Assembly (NCBI GenBank): GCA_015680685.1
Contig: MNCI01014774.1
Span: forward strand, 474,420 to 538,419
Reading direction: 5' to 3'
DNA: 64,000 bases
From: Gnetum montanum
Taxonomy: Eukaryota > Streptophyta > Gnetopsida > Gnetales > Gnetaceae
The translations under genes were made by a program, and so were the position numbers. The notes beneath the pieces are model-generated. The model made no database searches and had not been told where the DNA came from. It saw only the letters and a list, made by a program, of their open reading frames with translations. Shown piece after piece: positions 44,990 through 55,710 of the stretch (its first letter is position 1; each line of letters begins with the position of its first letter).

Positions 44990-46200
44990 AACAGACACCT
45001 CTACAAGGTGTGTGCCAATGGCCTAGTTCATTGGTGTGTCCCTGATGCTAATCAACTACGCATTCTTCAAGATGCTTATGAAGGTCCTTGTGGAGGACAC
45101 TATGCTAGGAGATGCACAACCATAAAAATCCTAATGGTAGGGTACTATTGGCCAAGAATATTTAGGGATGCTTACCATTATATCTACTCTTGTGAATGAT
45201 GCCAACAAGATGGTGAGATAACTGCTCAAATGGAGGGACCTCAGCAATGGATTCAGCCACTGGAACCCTTTAACATTTGGGATATTGATTTCATGGGTCC
45301 CATCACACCCATGTCAAATGGAAAGGAGTACATCATAGTCGTTGTTGACTATTGTACAAAATGGGCAAAAGAAGCAACCATCATTGACTATACCTCTTCT
45401 ACTACTACTTGGTTTGTACAAAAAAAATGTTGTAAATAGGTTAGGGTTGCCACATGTATTAATTTTTGATAATAGAACTCACTTTATAGGAACTACTTTT
45501 CGGAAGCTCAGGCAATGCTTGGAGGTTGAACACAAACTCATAATACCCTATCACCCCCAAGCCAATGGTCAAGCTAAGGTTACCAATAGGGAAATCACAA
45601 GGATTCTAACAAGAACTGTTCGCACAAAACTCAACGATGCCTTTTGGGCCTACCACTCAACATGAAAACTTCCTATAGGCTATTCTTCCTATAAGCTTGT
45701 GTATGGAGAATTACCAACACTTCCTATTTAATCCAAGCTCTATACACTTTCAAGAGCTTATGACTTTGACCTTGACTTGAGTCTAGCACAAAAAGAAAGA
45801 CTAATGAATCTCCACCTACTAGACAAAAGCCGATTAGTGGCCCTATCATCTAACGAGTTGCACAAGGCCTATAACAAAAAGTGTCATGATCTTAAAATCA
45901 AAAAAGTCAAATTTCAACTAGGAGATAAGGTTCCCTACTAGAACCCCACACATGTACCCCAATGAACTAAGTTCCAAATGTTGTGGGAAGAACCTTATAT
46001 CATTTATGAAACTTTTTCTTTTAGGGCCATGATGATCTACAAACCTAAGAGCCCAAATAAGAAATAGCTAGTCAACATCCAATAAGTCAAATATTTCCAT
46101 GAGCATAAGCCAAAAAATACAACAAATGCCTCATCAGATGGACAACCATGCTCCATATTTTAGATCTCCTCCTTTCAACTTAGTCATGGGGGAGATGGCC
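44990..46200 (+). pseudogene. E5 integrase
   Basis: The zinc-binding region (45008-45210) has AYEGPCGGHYARRC, KILMVGYYWPRIF and YSCE.CQQDG. The core (45230-45600) has IWDIDFMGPI with the first Asp, VLIFDNRTHF with the second Asp, and HPQANGQAKVTNREI where the catalytic Glu is Lys. An A8 run at 45420-45427 shifts the frame. The C-terminal part ends near DNHAPYFRSPPFNLVMGEMA, which overlaps the second PPT-like motif. Confidence 0.85.
46180..46198 (+). promoter_or_regulatory. Second PPT-like motif, E5
   Basis: CTTAGTCATGGGGGAGATGG at the end of pol. It differs from the true PPT (TCAGTCATGGGGGTA) only at the ends. Confidence 0.55.
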
Positions 46201-48132
46201 ACCCATGCTAACCATATAAGTGGCTTCTCAGTTTTTCAACTTTTTATTTTACACATTTTTAGTTTTTCAACTTTGTCTTTTATACATTTTTTTTATTTTA
46301 CATCTTATTATTTTCATGTTATTAATCTTTTCTAATTTTTTTACACCATCGTTAGTACATGTGTTATTTCTTGAAAATTTTATACTTTCCTTTATATTTT
46401 ATTTTATTTTAATGTGATTTTCTAACTTTTCGTTAATAAGTGCCAAGTATAGTGGTAATGCATTGTTAGATGGTGTATGTACTATTTTGTTATTTGATTG
46501 TTGGTGTTTGGATTGGATCCTGGCTTTGAATTTTGTTATAGATGATTAGGATATGATTTCTTTTTCATGCAACAAGCAATGAATCCACAACATCCACTCA
46601 TCCACAAACTCTATGGTTTTCCTTATTCTGGAAATGTGTAGTCCCTTTTTCATTAACAAAACTTTTAACAAATTTTTAACTTTGGTAGTTTCTGGAATTG
46701 GGAAGGATTTAAAGGTTTGAACAGGGTGTGACTTTAATGGAATTCAGTATTCTTTGTGCCTTTATATTTGCCTAGGTGCATGTGTTTTTTCATTGATTTC
46801 TTACCATTCTATGTCAACCAATAAAAGGAAGTTGAATACATCTTTGCATGATGTATTTTTCATCACAAAAAAAAAAACAAACAAACAAACATGATGGAAA
46901 TTCAAAGCACATCCCTTAGACAAAATAAACACATATGTTTTTACATGGTGTGGTTCCCATTTCAAAAAAAATGATGGGAATTCAAAGCACACCCCTTAGA
47001 CAAAATAAACTGGCTATAAGCACTAGTTATGGGACTAGAAAGACATGTTACCCATGCTTGAAGGTTTGCTCTAACTAAGTCCCTTCCTCACTTCCTACTT
47101 ATCTTTTCTTCTTTAATAAGAAACAATGGTTGTTCTATGGGATCACTCTCGTGTCTCAAGGGATGGACTGTTCTTAGAATGATGATGCGAAGTCACTAAA
47201 CGAGGTTGGTTTTGGTCTAGACTAATGATGGATCTTATCAAAGTCATTTAACCATAAAATCCACAAGAGACTTCATGTGACCTTAATTAGGAACTTCATT
47301 TCACTCTTTCTCATCCATTAATGCTTTCCACATCTCACCTCATTTCTAGTTCAATGTTCTTGTTCGATGTTCTAGTTTGATGTGTTAGAATTCTTAGGTA
47401 CTTTCTTCTGGGTTTTTGTACTTAACCTTTTGTAACCATTAATCATCCATGGAGCCCATGGACTCTTTGATTTAAAGTTATGTAAGGGCATAAAATGCCT
47501 ATGCCTATTTTGGGTAGGACCCACTTGCATATCTTTTGGTTGGGTTAGTTAAGTTTTTTACCCTTAAATACTCTTACAATCAAATCTTTTTATTTACCCA
47601 TCAATGACATCCAATTGTGCACATCTTCACAACATTTTTCAATAAAATTTTCTTTTTATTGTTGTGAATTCTTACACCCTCTTCAAATATTTCCTTTTGT
47701 CAAACTTGTTCAAATATAATGGACTGCTTATCTACTCTATCCTATTTGTCAACCTACCCACTAACACTCCTAAAGGAATCAATCTACGACAATCACAACC
47801 TAGCCAAGTGTAACCACTGATGAGACAAGGCATTTAAAAGCTATGTGTTACACATCACATACTAATTCTTGATTTTTTTTTGATTATAGTGGAAAGCATG
47901 GATTGGAAGTGGGACTATCTTCACCAAGGATGATGTAGAAATACCACATGATGAGGACCATTCATGATCATTGGATCTTCTTCCTCACTCTTCAACTACC
48001 AAGAGGTGTTGGATGTCAGTGTTATCCAAGGTGTTTTCTTCTCTTATCATGAACACCTAATTTTGTAAAAATTGTAACTCCATATACTTGGGCACTCAGA
48101 GTCTATTGTTCCATCAAAGTTAGTTTGTGTGT
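46201..48132 (+). other. Spacer of E5
   Basis: About 1.9 kb with no supported gene. Blocks shared with E2, E3 and E6: a T-rich run at 46230-46330, TTCTGGAATTGGGAAGGATT (46689), the AGACATG motif (47032-47065), and GTAGGACCCACTTGCATA near 47512. Confidence 0.7.
47032..47065 (+). promoter_or_regulatory. Conserved spacer motif, E5 copy
   Basis: GACTAGAAAGACATG then TTACCCATGCTTGAAGGT. Confidence 0.6.
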
Positions 48133-48226
48133 TAGCCAATAATCCTGTACCTTTCCAATATTTTGTAAAGGACTTGTTCCTCCTCTTCTGCACTCAAGGA
48201 AAAGTTTTCATTCAGTCATGGGGGTA
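48133..48226 (+). promoter_or_regulatory. Pre-PPT block and polypurine tract of E5
   Basis: CCAATAATCC, CCTTTCCAATATTTTGTAA, CACTCAAGGA and GTCATGGGGGTA, ending exactly at the LTR. Confidence 0.8.
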
Positions 48227-49039
48227 TGATGAATCACATTTTTGCTTATGCTTTGATGTTGGATATCCAATGTTGAAGCCAAGATGTGATGTCAGGTATT
48301 CAATATTACTAGATATACGCTAGCCTATAAATATAGCACTTGGCTCACAATTTCTAGTTAGTTTTCATATATTTTTTTTCATAGTTAGCAAAGCTCTTGT
48401 AGTTTTTTTTCTCCAGAGTTAGAATATTTTTTTAAGTGCCCATAGCAGGAGTCTAAGTGTGTACAAATCTTTGTTTGAACACTAATGTACCTGAGTGTAG
48501 CAGTGTAATGGGAATAAAAATGAACTCATTTGACAATCCTTGCAGCATTGAGAATAGATTAATTCTTTCTTTAATTCACTTTAATTAAGTAATTAATTTC
48601 CAATTGTTAATGAACACAAACATGACCTCTTCAAGCATATGTATAGCACTTGGTAACCCAGGTACACTTAACATTTGGTAGCCTAATAGTGCTATACATA
48701 TTTAAGATGTGTCTAGGAAAGAGGGACAAGTACTTGTGTTAGGCTAGCTAGGTAGTAAATAAATTAGATCTTAAATTACTATACCTTTCATTCTTGTTGT
48801 AGGTGATTAAACTTATAAAACATAAAATGAGAAAAATCATGTACCTCAATTACACTTAAACCATATTCTTGAGCTTCACAAGTGTAGTTGGGATGACAAC
48901 GAACGTTCTCAATGTCCATTTCACTTCCTAGAAGAACTAGTACACTAGAGAACTGTAGGTCCATGAAATTTGACTCAATCATGCGTAAATGCCTTAGTGA
49001 TTCATATGGTTGAACATAGCGATACCTCGTCACTAATCA
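48227..49039 (+). repeat. 3' LTR of E5
   Basis: 813 bp, TGATGAATCACATTT...CACTAATCA. U3 contains GTTGGATATCCAATGTTG-type palindromes. Confidence 0.9.
48326..48333 (+). promoter_or_regulatory. TATA box of E5 3' LTR
   Basis: TATAAATA 100 bp into the LTR. Confidence 0.7.
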
Positions 49040-50040
49040 CCCTAGTATGACATGATCATCATTGTGGCTTCATCATCCTCTTCTAGCATCTTAGAGAAAG
49101 TTGCAACATTATTTGAGATTTCTAGCACCTGCTTTAATGGAGGTATTACTATAACTCCTCCTATGTCAGGGTTCATGTGAATAATAGCTTGGCTTCTCAC
49201 ATGTAAAATAGGATCAAAAAATCATCCTACTACTATTTCACAATTTATGCTACTTCATTTAGATGGCTCATATTAGGATGATAATCCATTGAATCTCCAC
49301 TAGGTGCTTACTATGATGTTATTACCTCTTCAATTCTAGCTTTACCACCTAGTGTTTTCTTGATTAAAGGAAGTGCTACTACCTTCTAAAGTCTTAGTGG
49401 TGGCTTCTCCTTCATCATTTCCTACTAGGATGTTGCAGTAGCTCTTATAAGAGTATCATTAGAGTAGTGGGTGATCCCTCCTCATCTACATAAATTTTGG
49501 ATAAGACATGGAAAGGGGAGTATCTTCTTATCCTTTTCATTCTTGAATTATTTCTTGATTTTAAGAAAGATGAGTGAAGTCAGGTTGAATAGAAACTTCC
49601 TACTAAGTATAGCACAAGCCTTGGTGGAGAAGGATGTGACCTTGCTTGAGCATACCATAGGGTTCAAGTGATGTGTTGTAATATTAAACTAGATTTGCTT
49701 TCCCTAGGTGAGTACATTGTACTCCTTTTGATCAACTTTATAATATCTTTAGGTTCATGACTTATTACTTTCAACATCTAACTATGTGGACACTTTTGTA
49801 AGTTTGAGTCCATATTTGGAAGTCTGAGGGCCTATGCGATGGCTTTCACCAAGTAAGAGATAATGATATCCTTGATTTTGATAGTCATATCTCCTTGGTA
49901 ATTGTGCCAAAAGAGATATGTGTTCCCAAGGTACCAATCTCTACTAAATTAAATGATGGATCATAGTGATGATGCTTAAAGTTTCTCATGAAACTCTTGA
50001 GGAGTGAACTACAAGAGGAATTTGCAGTTGGGTTCCTATA
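49040..50040 (-). pseudogene. E4 ORF-X, N-terminal part
   Basis: Continues E4 ORF-X beyond E5. The domain motif ILPFPCLIQN is readable on the minus strand (LPFPCLI equivalent at 49500-49520). Sequence blocks at 49640-49740 and 49820-49880 align with the E2 domain (8500-8770). The expected start near 50330 is not recognisable, and similarity fades at about 50040. Confidence 0.65.
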
Positions 50041-50401
50041 AGATGAAACTCTAAATTTCTTTCATTCTAATTTTCTATAGACAAGCCTCTATAAATTTGA
50101 CCTATAGGCTTGGCTTAGATTTAGGTACATAATTACTTATGTGTAAAGCCCAACTTTGTGCAAAGGCCAATTTGACCTATAGCAAATTTTTGTTAATAAA
50201 AATTTTTTACTTATGTGCAAATGCCAACTTTGTTTTTTGGAATATGCCCTATGCTATCAAGATGTTAGGAAAATAATTATACAAAAGCAATAAGAAAACA
50301 TCATTTAACCCTCTAGTTCCTACAAATAAGAGGTCCTTCTAATGGAAGTAATGTGGTTCTTATCACATGAAATGAAAAGTAACCCATAATCATTATGCCT
50401 T
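50041..50401 (+). other. Older spacer fragment, left of E6
   Basis: The last about 90 bases (AATAAGAGGTCCTTCT to CATTATGCCTT) align with the E6 spacer at 53935-54025, so E6 is inserted in the spacer of another family copy. It continues at 59304. A duplicated ACTTATGTGYAAA...CCAACTTTG segment lies at 50131 and 50210. Confidence 0.5.
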
Positions 50402-51224
50402 TGATGAATCATGATTTTCCAAGCACTGATATCAGGTAAGCGATATCGGGTATGCAATATCATGGCCTGGATATGATATCATATACACGATATCGTGATT
50501 CCTATGTTAGCCTATAAATACAACACTTAGGCACATAATGAGGGGAAGTTAGATCATTAGAGAGTTAGAAGTTTTTTTTTTTGGTAGTTTACTTTTAGTT
50601 TCTTTCTTCCAAACTAGTTATTACTAGTGCATGCCTGCAGTGTGATGATTATAATTGTATGACACCTTTGTTCAAGTGTGATGTACTTGGGCACATGCAT
50701 AATCAACAATAAAGATCGAGATTACTTTCATCATTGCAACATTCACTTAGATTAATTTCATTATTTTAATTATTTAATTATTTAATGTTTTTCTTAATTA
50801 CAGTCCAATTTATTGTTATTTACTTTTTCTACCATTAAGTAGAATGTGTACACCTTAACCACAAGTGTTTAAGTATGAATACATGACACGCCCAGCAATA
50901 ATCCCACAAAGTCCAAGACATGTACGGATGGTTAAGGATAGATACCATCATCATAGGTTAATTTAGTTTTTACTCTTCTTATTAGTTTAATCAATTTATC
51001 TTTTCCATCACCAAGAGCGTAGAATTAGGACAACACCATATGCCTCACTCTAGACTAAACCATATGTGAAAAAGCTACTACTAGTCTAGCTGGGAAGACA
51101 ACGAACTGCAATCAACATATAACTATCTAGGTGCCATAACTAGTCTATCCATGGAGTTCGATTAGATCACGTGTACACGCTCATATTTGTATGGCTGAGC
51201 ATAGGGGTACCTCCTTGCTCATCA
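50402..51224 (+). repeat. 5' LTR of E6
   Basis: 823 bp, TGATGAATCATGAT...CTCATCA, strongly similar to 58524-59298. U3 has repeated GATATC palindromes (50427-50504). Confidence 0.92.
50513..50520 (+). promoter_or_regulatory. TATA box of E6 5' LTR
   Basis: TATAAATA directly after the GATATC array. Confidence 0.75.
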
Positions 51225-51243
51225 TTAGCACGGTTGCCGAGGA
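51225..51243 (+). promoter_or_regulatory. Primer-binding site of E6 (tRNA-Asp)
   Basis: TTAGCACGGTTGCCGAGGA, next to the LTR. About 15 of 19 positions match TTGGCGCCGTTGCCGGGGA. Confidence 0.8.
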
Positions 51244-51358
51244 TGGTGCTAGTTATCTAAATTATTTGTATCATAAAAGATTGCTGTAATAGGGTATTAA
51301 TGATATATCTTTTAGACAAAGAAATTAAATTCAATTAATTCACACACAATTCATGATA

Positions 51359-53766
51359 ATGTCTCTTTCACAAGATAGTGATAACGCAACATCTAGTGAG
51401 GCAATTCATTGGAGAACCAAAGAAATTTATGATGAAGAAGAAGTTTGGAGTACTCGATCTTATGTAAGAGTTTCATATGTTCATAGACACCCCAACAGTA
51501 CTTAAGGACTTTTGTCATATGACTTGGATACCTCTAGTGAAGATGGGACATCCCCTAGAATGAGGGGGCCTGTAAGGCCTAGGACCTTCTCAATGGGTAG
51601 CAAGAGTACATCAGGGAATGATTGGGAGACTTACAAAAATCATGACAAGTCTTTCACTTCCCTCTTTTCCTTTGCTCTTTCAATGTCAAGTTGTAACATA
51701 GTTGACTATTTCTTAAGGGGTCGATGTAGAAATAAAAATCGAACCCATGGGAAAAATTAGGAATGCCAACATGAATATAGAGAACATTGTCCCAACTCAC
51801 AAACTCACCACCTATTTAGTGACAGTGAACCCCTACTGGCCACTAAGAGCCTAATGCATATAACAAAGGCCATTCAGATATCCCACAGGCATCATAAAGA
51901 AAGCTATCTACCTAATCTTGATTTAAATAATTTAGATCTACAACATCATTTACAAGCCTTCTATGATGCCTATGTATGGAACAACATTGAGAATGGGTGT
52001 CAAATGCTTAAGCTCTTCCCTATGACACTTGTTGGCCAAGATAAATTGTGGTACAAGTCTTTAAAACTAAATTCAATTCACCATTGGCCTACAATGATAA
52101 ACCTATTTAACGAAAGATATCAAATCTATGCAAGAGTATCAGCCTTAAGGAGATAAATCCAAGAGTGGAAACAAGGGCAAATGAACCCTTGGACATGGCC
52201 TTAGAGAGATATTACTCTTTGTTAAACAAATCCCTTAGACATGGGTTCTTCAAGGAAAGGCTAATGTATCACATCATGGATGGGCTCTGTAATGAAACAA
52301 GGGAGACCCTAGGGATGTATGCCCTGGGTCAACTATATGAACTATGAACCCATCAATTCCAAGAGCTTATCAAGTGGGTAGAAAAAGAAAAAGGAGAAAT
52401 AGCCAAATGGGAGAATGTTAAAAAATCTAAATAGGACCAAACTCTTGAAATAACAAAGGTCCATAATTATGAAGAGGAGAAATCAACTCNAGGCAAAGAT
52501 CAACAAGATGATGGACTGGGTACATGAAAAATATGGAGAATATGTAGACATTATTAGAGGGAGACCCATGCAAGATAACTTTGATGACCAAAACAAACAG
52601 AGGATACCAAACCTAGAAACAAGACAGATCACCATTTGACAATCAAAAAGAAGGGCTGAAGTAAATGAGGATATGGGCTCAACTGCAAATCATAAGTATC
52701 AATGTGATGTTTGCCTATACGATCATCCAAAAGGCTAATGCTCAATCTTTTCACATCTACATGAGCATTGGGAAAGAATGTTACATCCAGATTTCATACA
52801 AAAGTACATGGTTGGGCACATCCTTGTCCCATAACTTGATGAACAATTTCACAACTCATCATACTATCCATGGGTAAATTCTTACCAGCCTCAATACTAT
52901 GTTCAATTGCTATAGCAAAACCCCTAGTCATGGGGAAGGCCATTGCCAAACTAGCCACACTCTTCATATCACCTAAAACCAAGTGCTTATTTTGTTCAAC
53001 ATCCTATTTCTCCTACTAAATCAACATCCTCTACTTCACCTCATCATTATCACTCTTTTGAGTATCATCAACCCATGTCCTCTCCTGTAGATCACAACCT
53101 CATGTTCCTTACACTCTTCCTTACTCTCAATATTCTCATCTTTCACCTCCTTCTACATCGCCACTAGTTGTACTGGAAGGTTTTACACCACAACACCAAC
53201 CAACAAACATTACTTGTGCCACTACTATCAATAGCAGTGGGAGTCCTCCACAATGTCGGAAGCATCCTTTCTTTAGGCATGGCCATAGAAAGAGATAGCA
53301 CAATTCTGAAACCACTACATCCTCCAACTCAGCACAAGCCCAACACAATGATGCACCTTTCTCTTCAAACTTAACACTTCTTATTACCTTATCTAGGCCA
53401 CCAATTAATACTCCAACAGCTATGTGGTCCAATGAATATAACAATGTGAGGAGACATATCAATCCTTACATACTATCTTATGGGCATGGGTTCCATAGTG
53501 GGTCAGCTTCTTATCACATGACCACATCTTATAATTTTCCCTACTATGCCTACTTCAATTAAGTGTGTGAATCCCAATTTGGGTACGTTCTTGCCACTAC
53601 ACCAAAAAACACCCAGTGGTTTGGATATGATCGGACCCCAATATTTCCAACATGCATGGATCTTAACTTTCCATTTATTAATTCTTGTTATGATAAAAGG
53701 TTTAGTCTTGGGGGATACCCCCCATTCTATCAAGTAGAATTAGTAATTTTTTTTCCTTTTCTTTAG
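51359..53766 (+). pseudogene. E6 gag
   Basis: ATG at 51359 (MSLSQDSDNATSSEAIHWR), an N-terminus unlike the MSSS... gags of E3, E5 and E7. The gag core: HLQAFYDAYVWNNIENGCQM, LKLFPMTLVGQDKLWYKSL, HHWPTMINLFNERYQIYARV (51854-52156). Then HGFFKERLMYHIMDGL, and the knuckle CDVCLYDHPKG.C (52703-52741), where a TAA replaces the residue before the last Cys. A Pro/Gln/Ser-rich tail follows, with RKHPFF matching KKRPFF before protease in E3 and E5. It ends in an aromatic stretch (GYPPFYQ near 53730) instead of entering protease. Stops are mostly TAG/TAA; N at 52490. Confidence 0.8.
52490..52490. other. Single N in E6 gag
   Basis: Possible junction like those at 2600 and 17677. I cannot tell whether sequence is missing. 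Confidence 0.4.
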
Positions 53767-54212
53767 TTTTACAATTTTTTATTTTCTAATTTGTCATTTT
53801 ATCTTTTTGTGGATAATCTCATCTGTGAGTAAAATACTCATGTAACTAGTTGGTTGAGGCATTTTTCTATGTTATCAAGTCACAAGTGACTAGTTATTTG
53901 GATAGTGAGCCCACAACATACATCCACCCATTCTATTAGTAAGAGGTTCTTGCTCTGGGTATGATAATATTCTTGTTATCATTAAAACTTAAAGTAACTT
54001 TGTACTCATTATGCCCAAAGCAAAGAGTGACATACTAAGAAGAAATGGCAAGGGTGTGACATCAAGGGAACTTGTGGATTCTCTTTGGTAACATTTGTAT
54101 GTGCTATCATGCAACTTAGTTGTACTAAGATCCTTGTAGATCTAATGAACAATGAAAGTAAGAGTTGTAATAAAGGCACTTAATAAAGTAACTCAATGTT
54201 ATTCTAGGGGGT

Positions 54213-54246
54213 TCCACTAGAAAAACATGCACCCATGCCTGAAGGT
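54213..54246 (+). promoter_or_regulatory. Conserved spacer motif, E6 copy
   Basis: CCACTAGAAAAACATG then CACCCATGCCTGAAGGT. Confidence 0.55.
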
Positions 54247-54296
54247 TAGTGGCTTCTCTAGATCACCTTTGGAAAAGACCAAGTGCAAAAGTAACC

Positions 54297-54376
54297 AGAA
54301 GAAGAAAAAGAAAAAAAGACCAAAGCAAAGAAGAAAAGAAAGAAGTGAAGCAAAAAAGAAAAGCACAAGAAAAACA
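54297..54376 (+). repeat. Long purine-rich tract
   Basis: About 80 bases almost all A or G. Two frames read Lys/Arg-rich, but no homologue of either is visible in other spacers, so it is treated as noncoding. Confidence 0.6.
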
Positions 54377-55130
54377 TGTCGAAAACAAATTCATATCACT
54401 TCTCCCTTACACAAAATGCCAAGTGATCATACACCTTGCTGTCATGATGCTATTATGGTTGTCTATCATTGGGATGAAACAATGTGATGTTACTGATCAG
54501 AGGTATGGACTTGGTTTTGATTTTGGATCAAAAGGATAATGGTACTTTAATTACACACAACACATAGGATTCATTGTGCCCAGGGTAAGTTACCTCATGT
54601 CCCGATCTATGTAATCCCTTCTACAATTCATCTCATCTCATGATCCAAGTACTTCTAACTTGTGTCTTATGTGGCATAGAATTTGTACCTCATCATAGTG
54701 GTACTTAACATGTGTGCATTTTGTTGCACATGTGTGGGTTGCATTTAACCCTTCTAGTGCCTACATACATTTTAAGGTGTGATTATGTAAGGTGTTGTAA
54801 TCTGCTTTAGGGAGGATCCACTTGCATGACTTTTGTAATTTGTACTTGTTGCACACCACCACATCATTTTATACCCTCCAAGTACTCCATTGCCAAATTT
54901 ATTCTTTCCTTTATTATCATTTTAATTGAATGTTTCTTAGAACCATTACATGTCCATTTTCCTCATCCTTTTCAAAGAACTTCATTGTATGACTCCACTT
55001 CATTACACTTTCAGTGCATTAATTCCCACTTGCCATTATCCTAGATCTTTCAAATCTACCTCAAATCCTTCAATTTTGGCCCTAAAAACCTAAACATTCA
55101 TCAATTCTACTAAGTACCCTATCTTGGTTG

Positions 55131-55230
55131 GGACATGATATTAGGTACCTGATATCAGGTCCCATGCAATATTGGGTACGTACTATCACCTACACGATAT
55201 TGCATCCATAAAAAGTATATATAGGGGACC
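55131..55230 (+). promoter_or_regulatory. LTR-like internal promoter before ORF-X in E6
   Basis: Four GATATC/AATATT-type imperfect palindromes (55135-55205) are followed by TATATATAG at 55216-55224, a layout like U3 of the E6 LTR (palindromes 50427-50504, TATA 50513). The ORF-X start is about 490 bp downstream. Confidence 0.55.
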
Positions 55231-55392
55231 CCTACACACTACACATGCCATTTTTAACAGTTGACGTGAGGGGAGTTCAAATTTTCTTCCATGATTTTCA
55301 GAGCTTTACAAGTCTAAATTCAACTTCCAATATTTTTCTCTTTGACACTCCAATTTCTTTTTTTATTGAACCTAATTAAACTTGAAGTGTTC

Positions 55393-55413
55393 AACTTAGT
55401 CTTGGGGGAGAGG
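55393..55413 (+). promoter_or_regulatory. Second PPT-like motif, E6
   Basis: ACTTAGTCTTGGGGGAGAGG in the leader of ORF-X, matching the motif at the pol/spacer junction of E3 and E5. Confidence 0.5.
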
Positions 55414-55710
55414 TACTATAGAACTTGTGCACAATATTTTCAAAATTTGTTATCGTCCAAAGGATATCATAGGGGTAAGTACTATTAGAAATTCATGCCA
55501 AACTAATTTTCTCCCTTCATCCAAGTTACCTAAGTTATTATATGTATCACCTAAATAGATCAGGTCTGACATTAAACTTTTAGGGCAACTTCCCTGAAAA
55601 ATTTCTAACTCTAGAAGAATTAAACATTTATTAAAGGTAATAAGTAAGGTATAAGATAACTAAATTTCTTTAAATAACCTTACTAACAATAAGTCCTTGT
55701 GTGATTATAG

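Larger units (their letters stand above)
39187..49039 (+). mobile_element. E5: gag-pol gypsy element without ORF-X
   Basis: 5' LTR 39187-39832 (with gap), primer site 39833-39851, gag, protease, RT, RNase H, integrase, a 2-kb spacer, polypurine tract and 3' LTR 48227-49039. The flanks are ccttg (39182-39186) and cccta (49040-49044): a 5-bp duplication with two transition differences. E4 ORF-X continues on both sides, which supports the boundaries. After integrase there is only spacer, with no ORF-X. Confidence 0.88.
36633..50040 (-). mobile_element. E4: ORF-X gypsy element interrupted by E5
   Basis: 3' LTR at 36633-37490 (decayed), pre-PPT block to about 37560, then ORF-X in two parts (37714-39186 and 49040-50040). 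E5 lies between them. The upstream end fades near 50040, where other repeats start, so gag or pol content is unknown. Confidence 0.75.
53767..55130 (+). other. Spacer of E6
   Basis: Noncoding. Aligns with the E5 spacer (T-rich run, the AGACATG-like motif at 54213-54246, GGAGGATCCACTTGCATGAC near 54812). Contains a nearly pure purine tract of about 80 bases (54297-54376). Confidence 0.65.

Noticed and set aside
54227-54539. Lys/Arg-rich small protein in two overlapping frames
   Set aside because: Produced by the purine tract in a spacer; no counterpart in other spacers.
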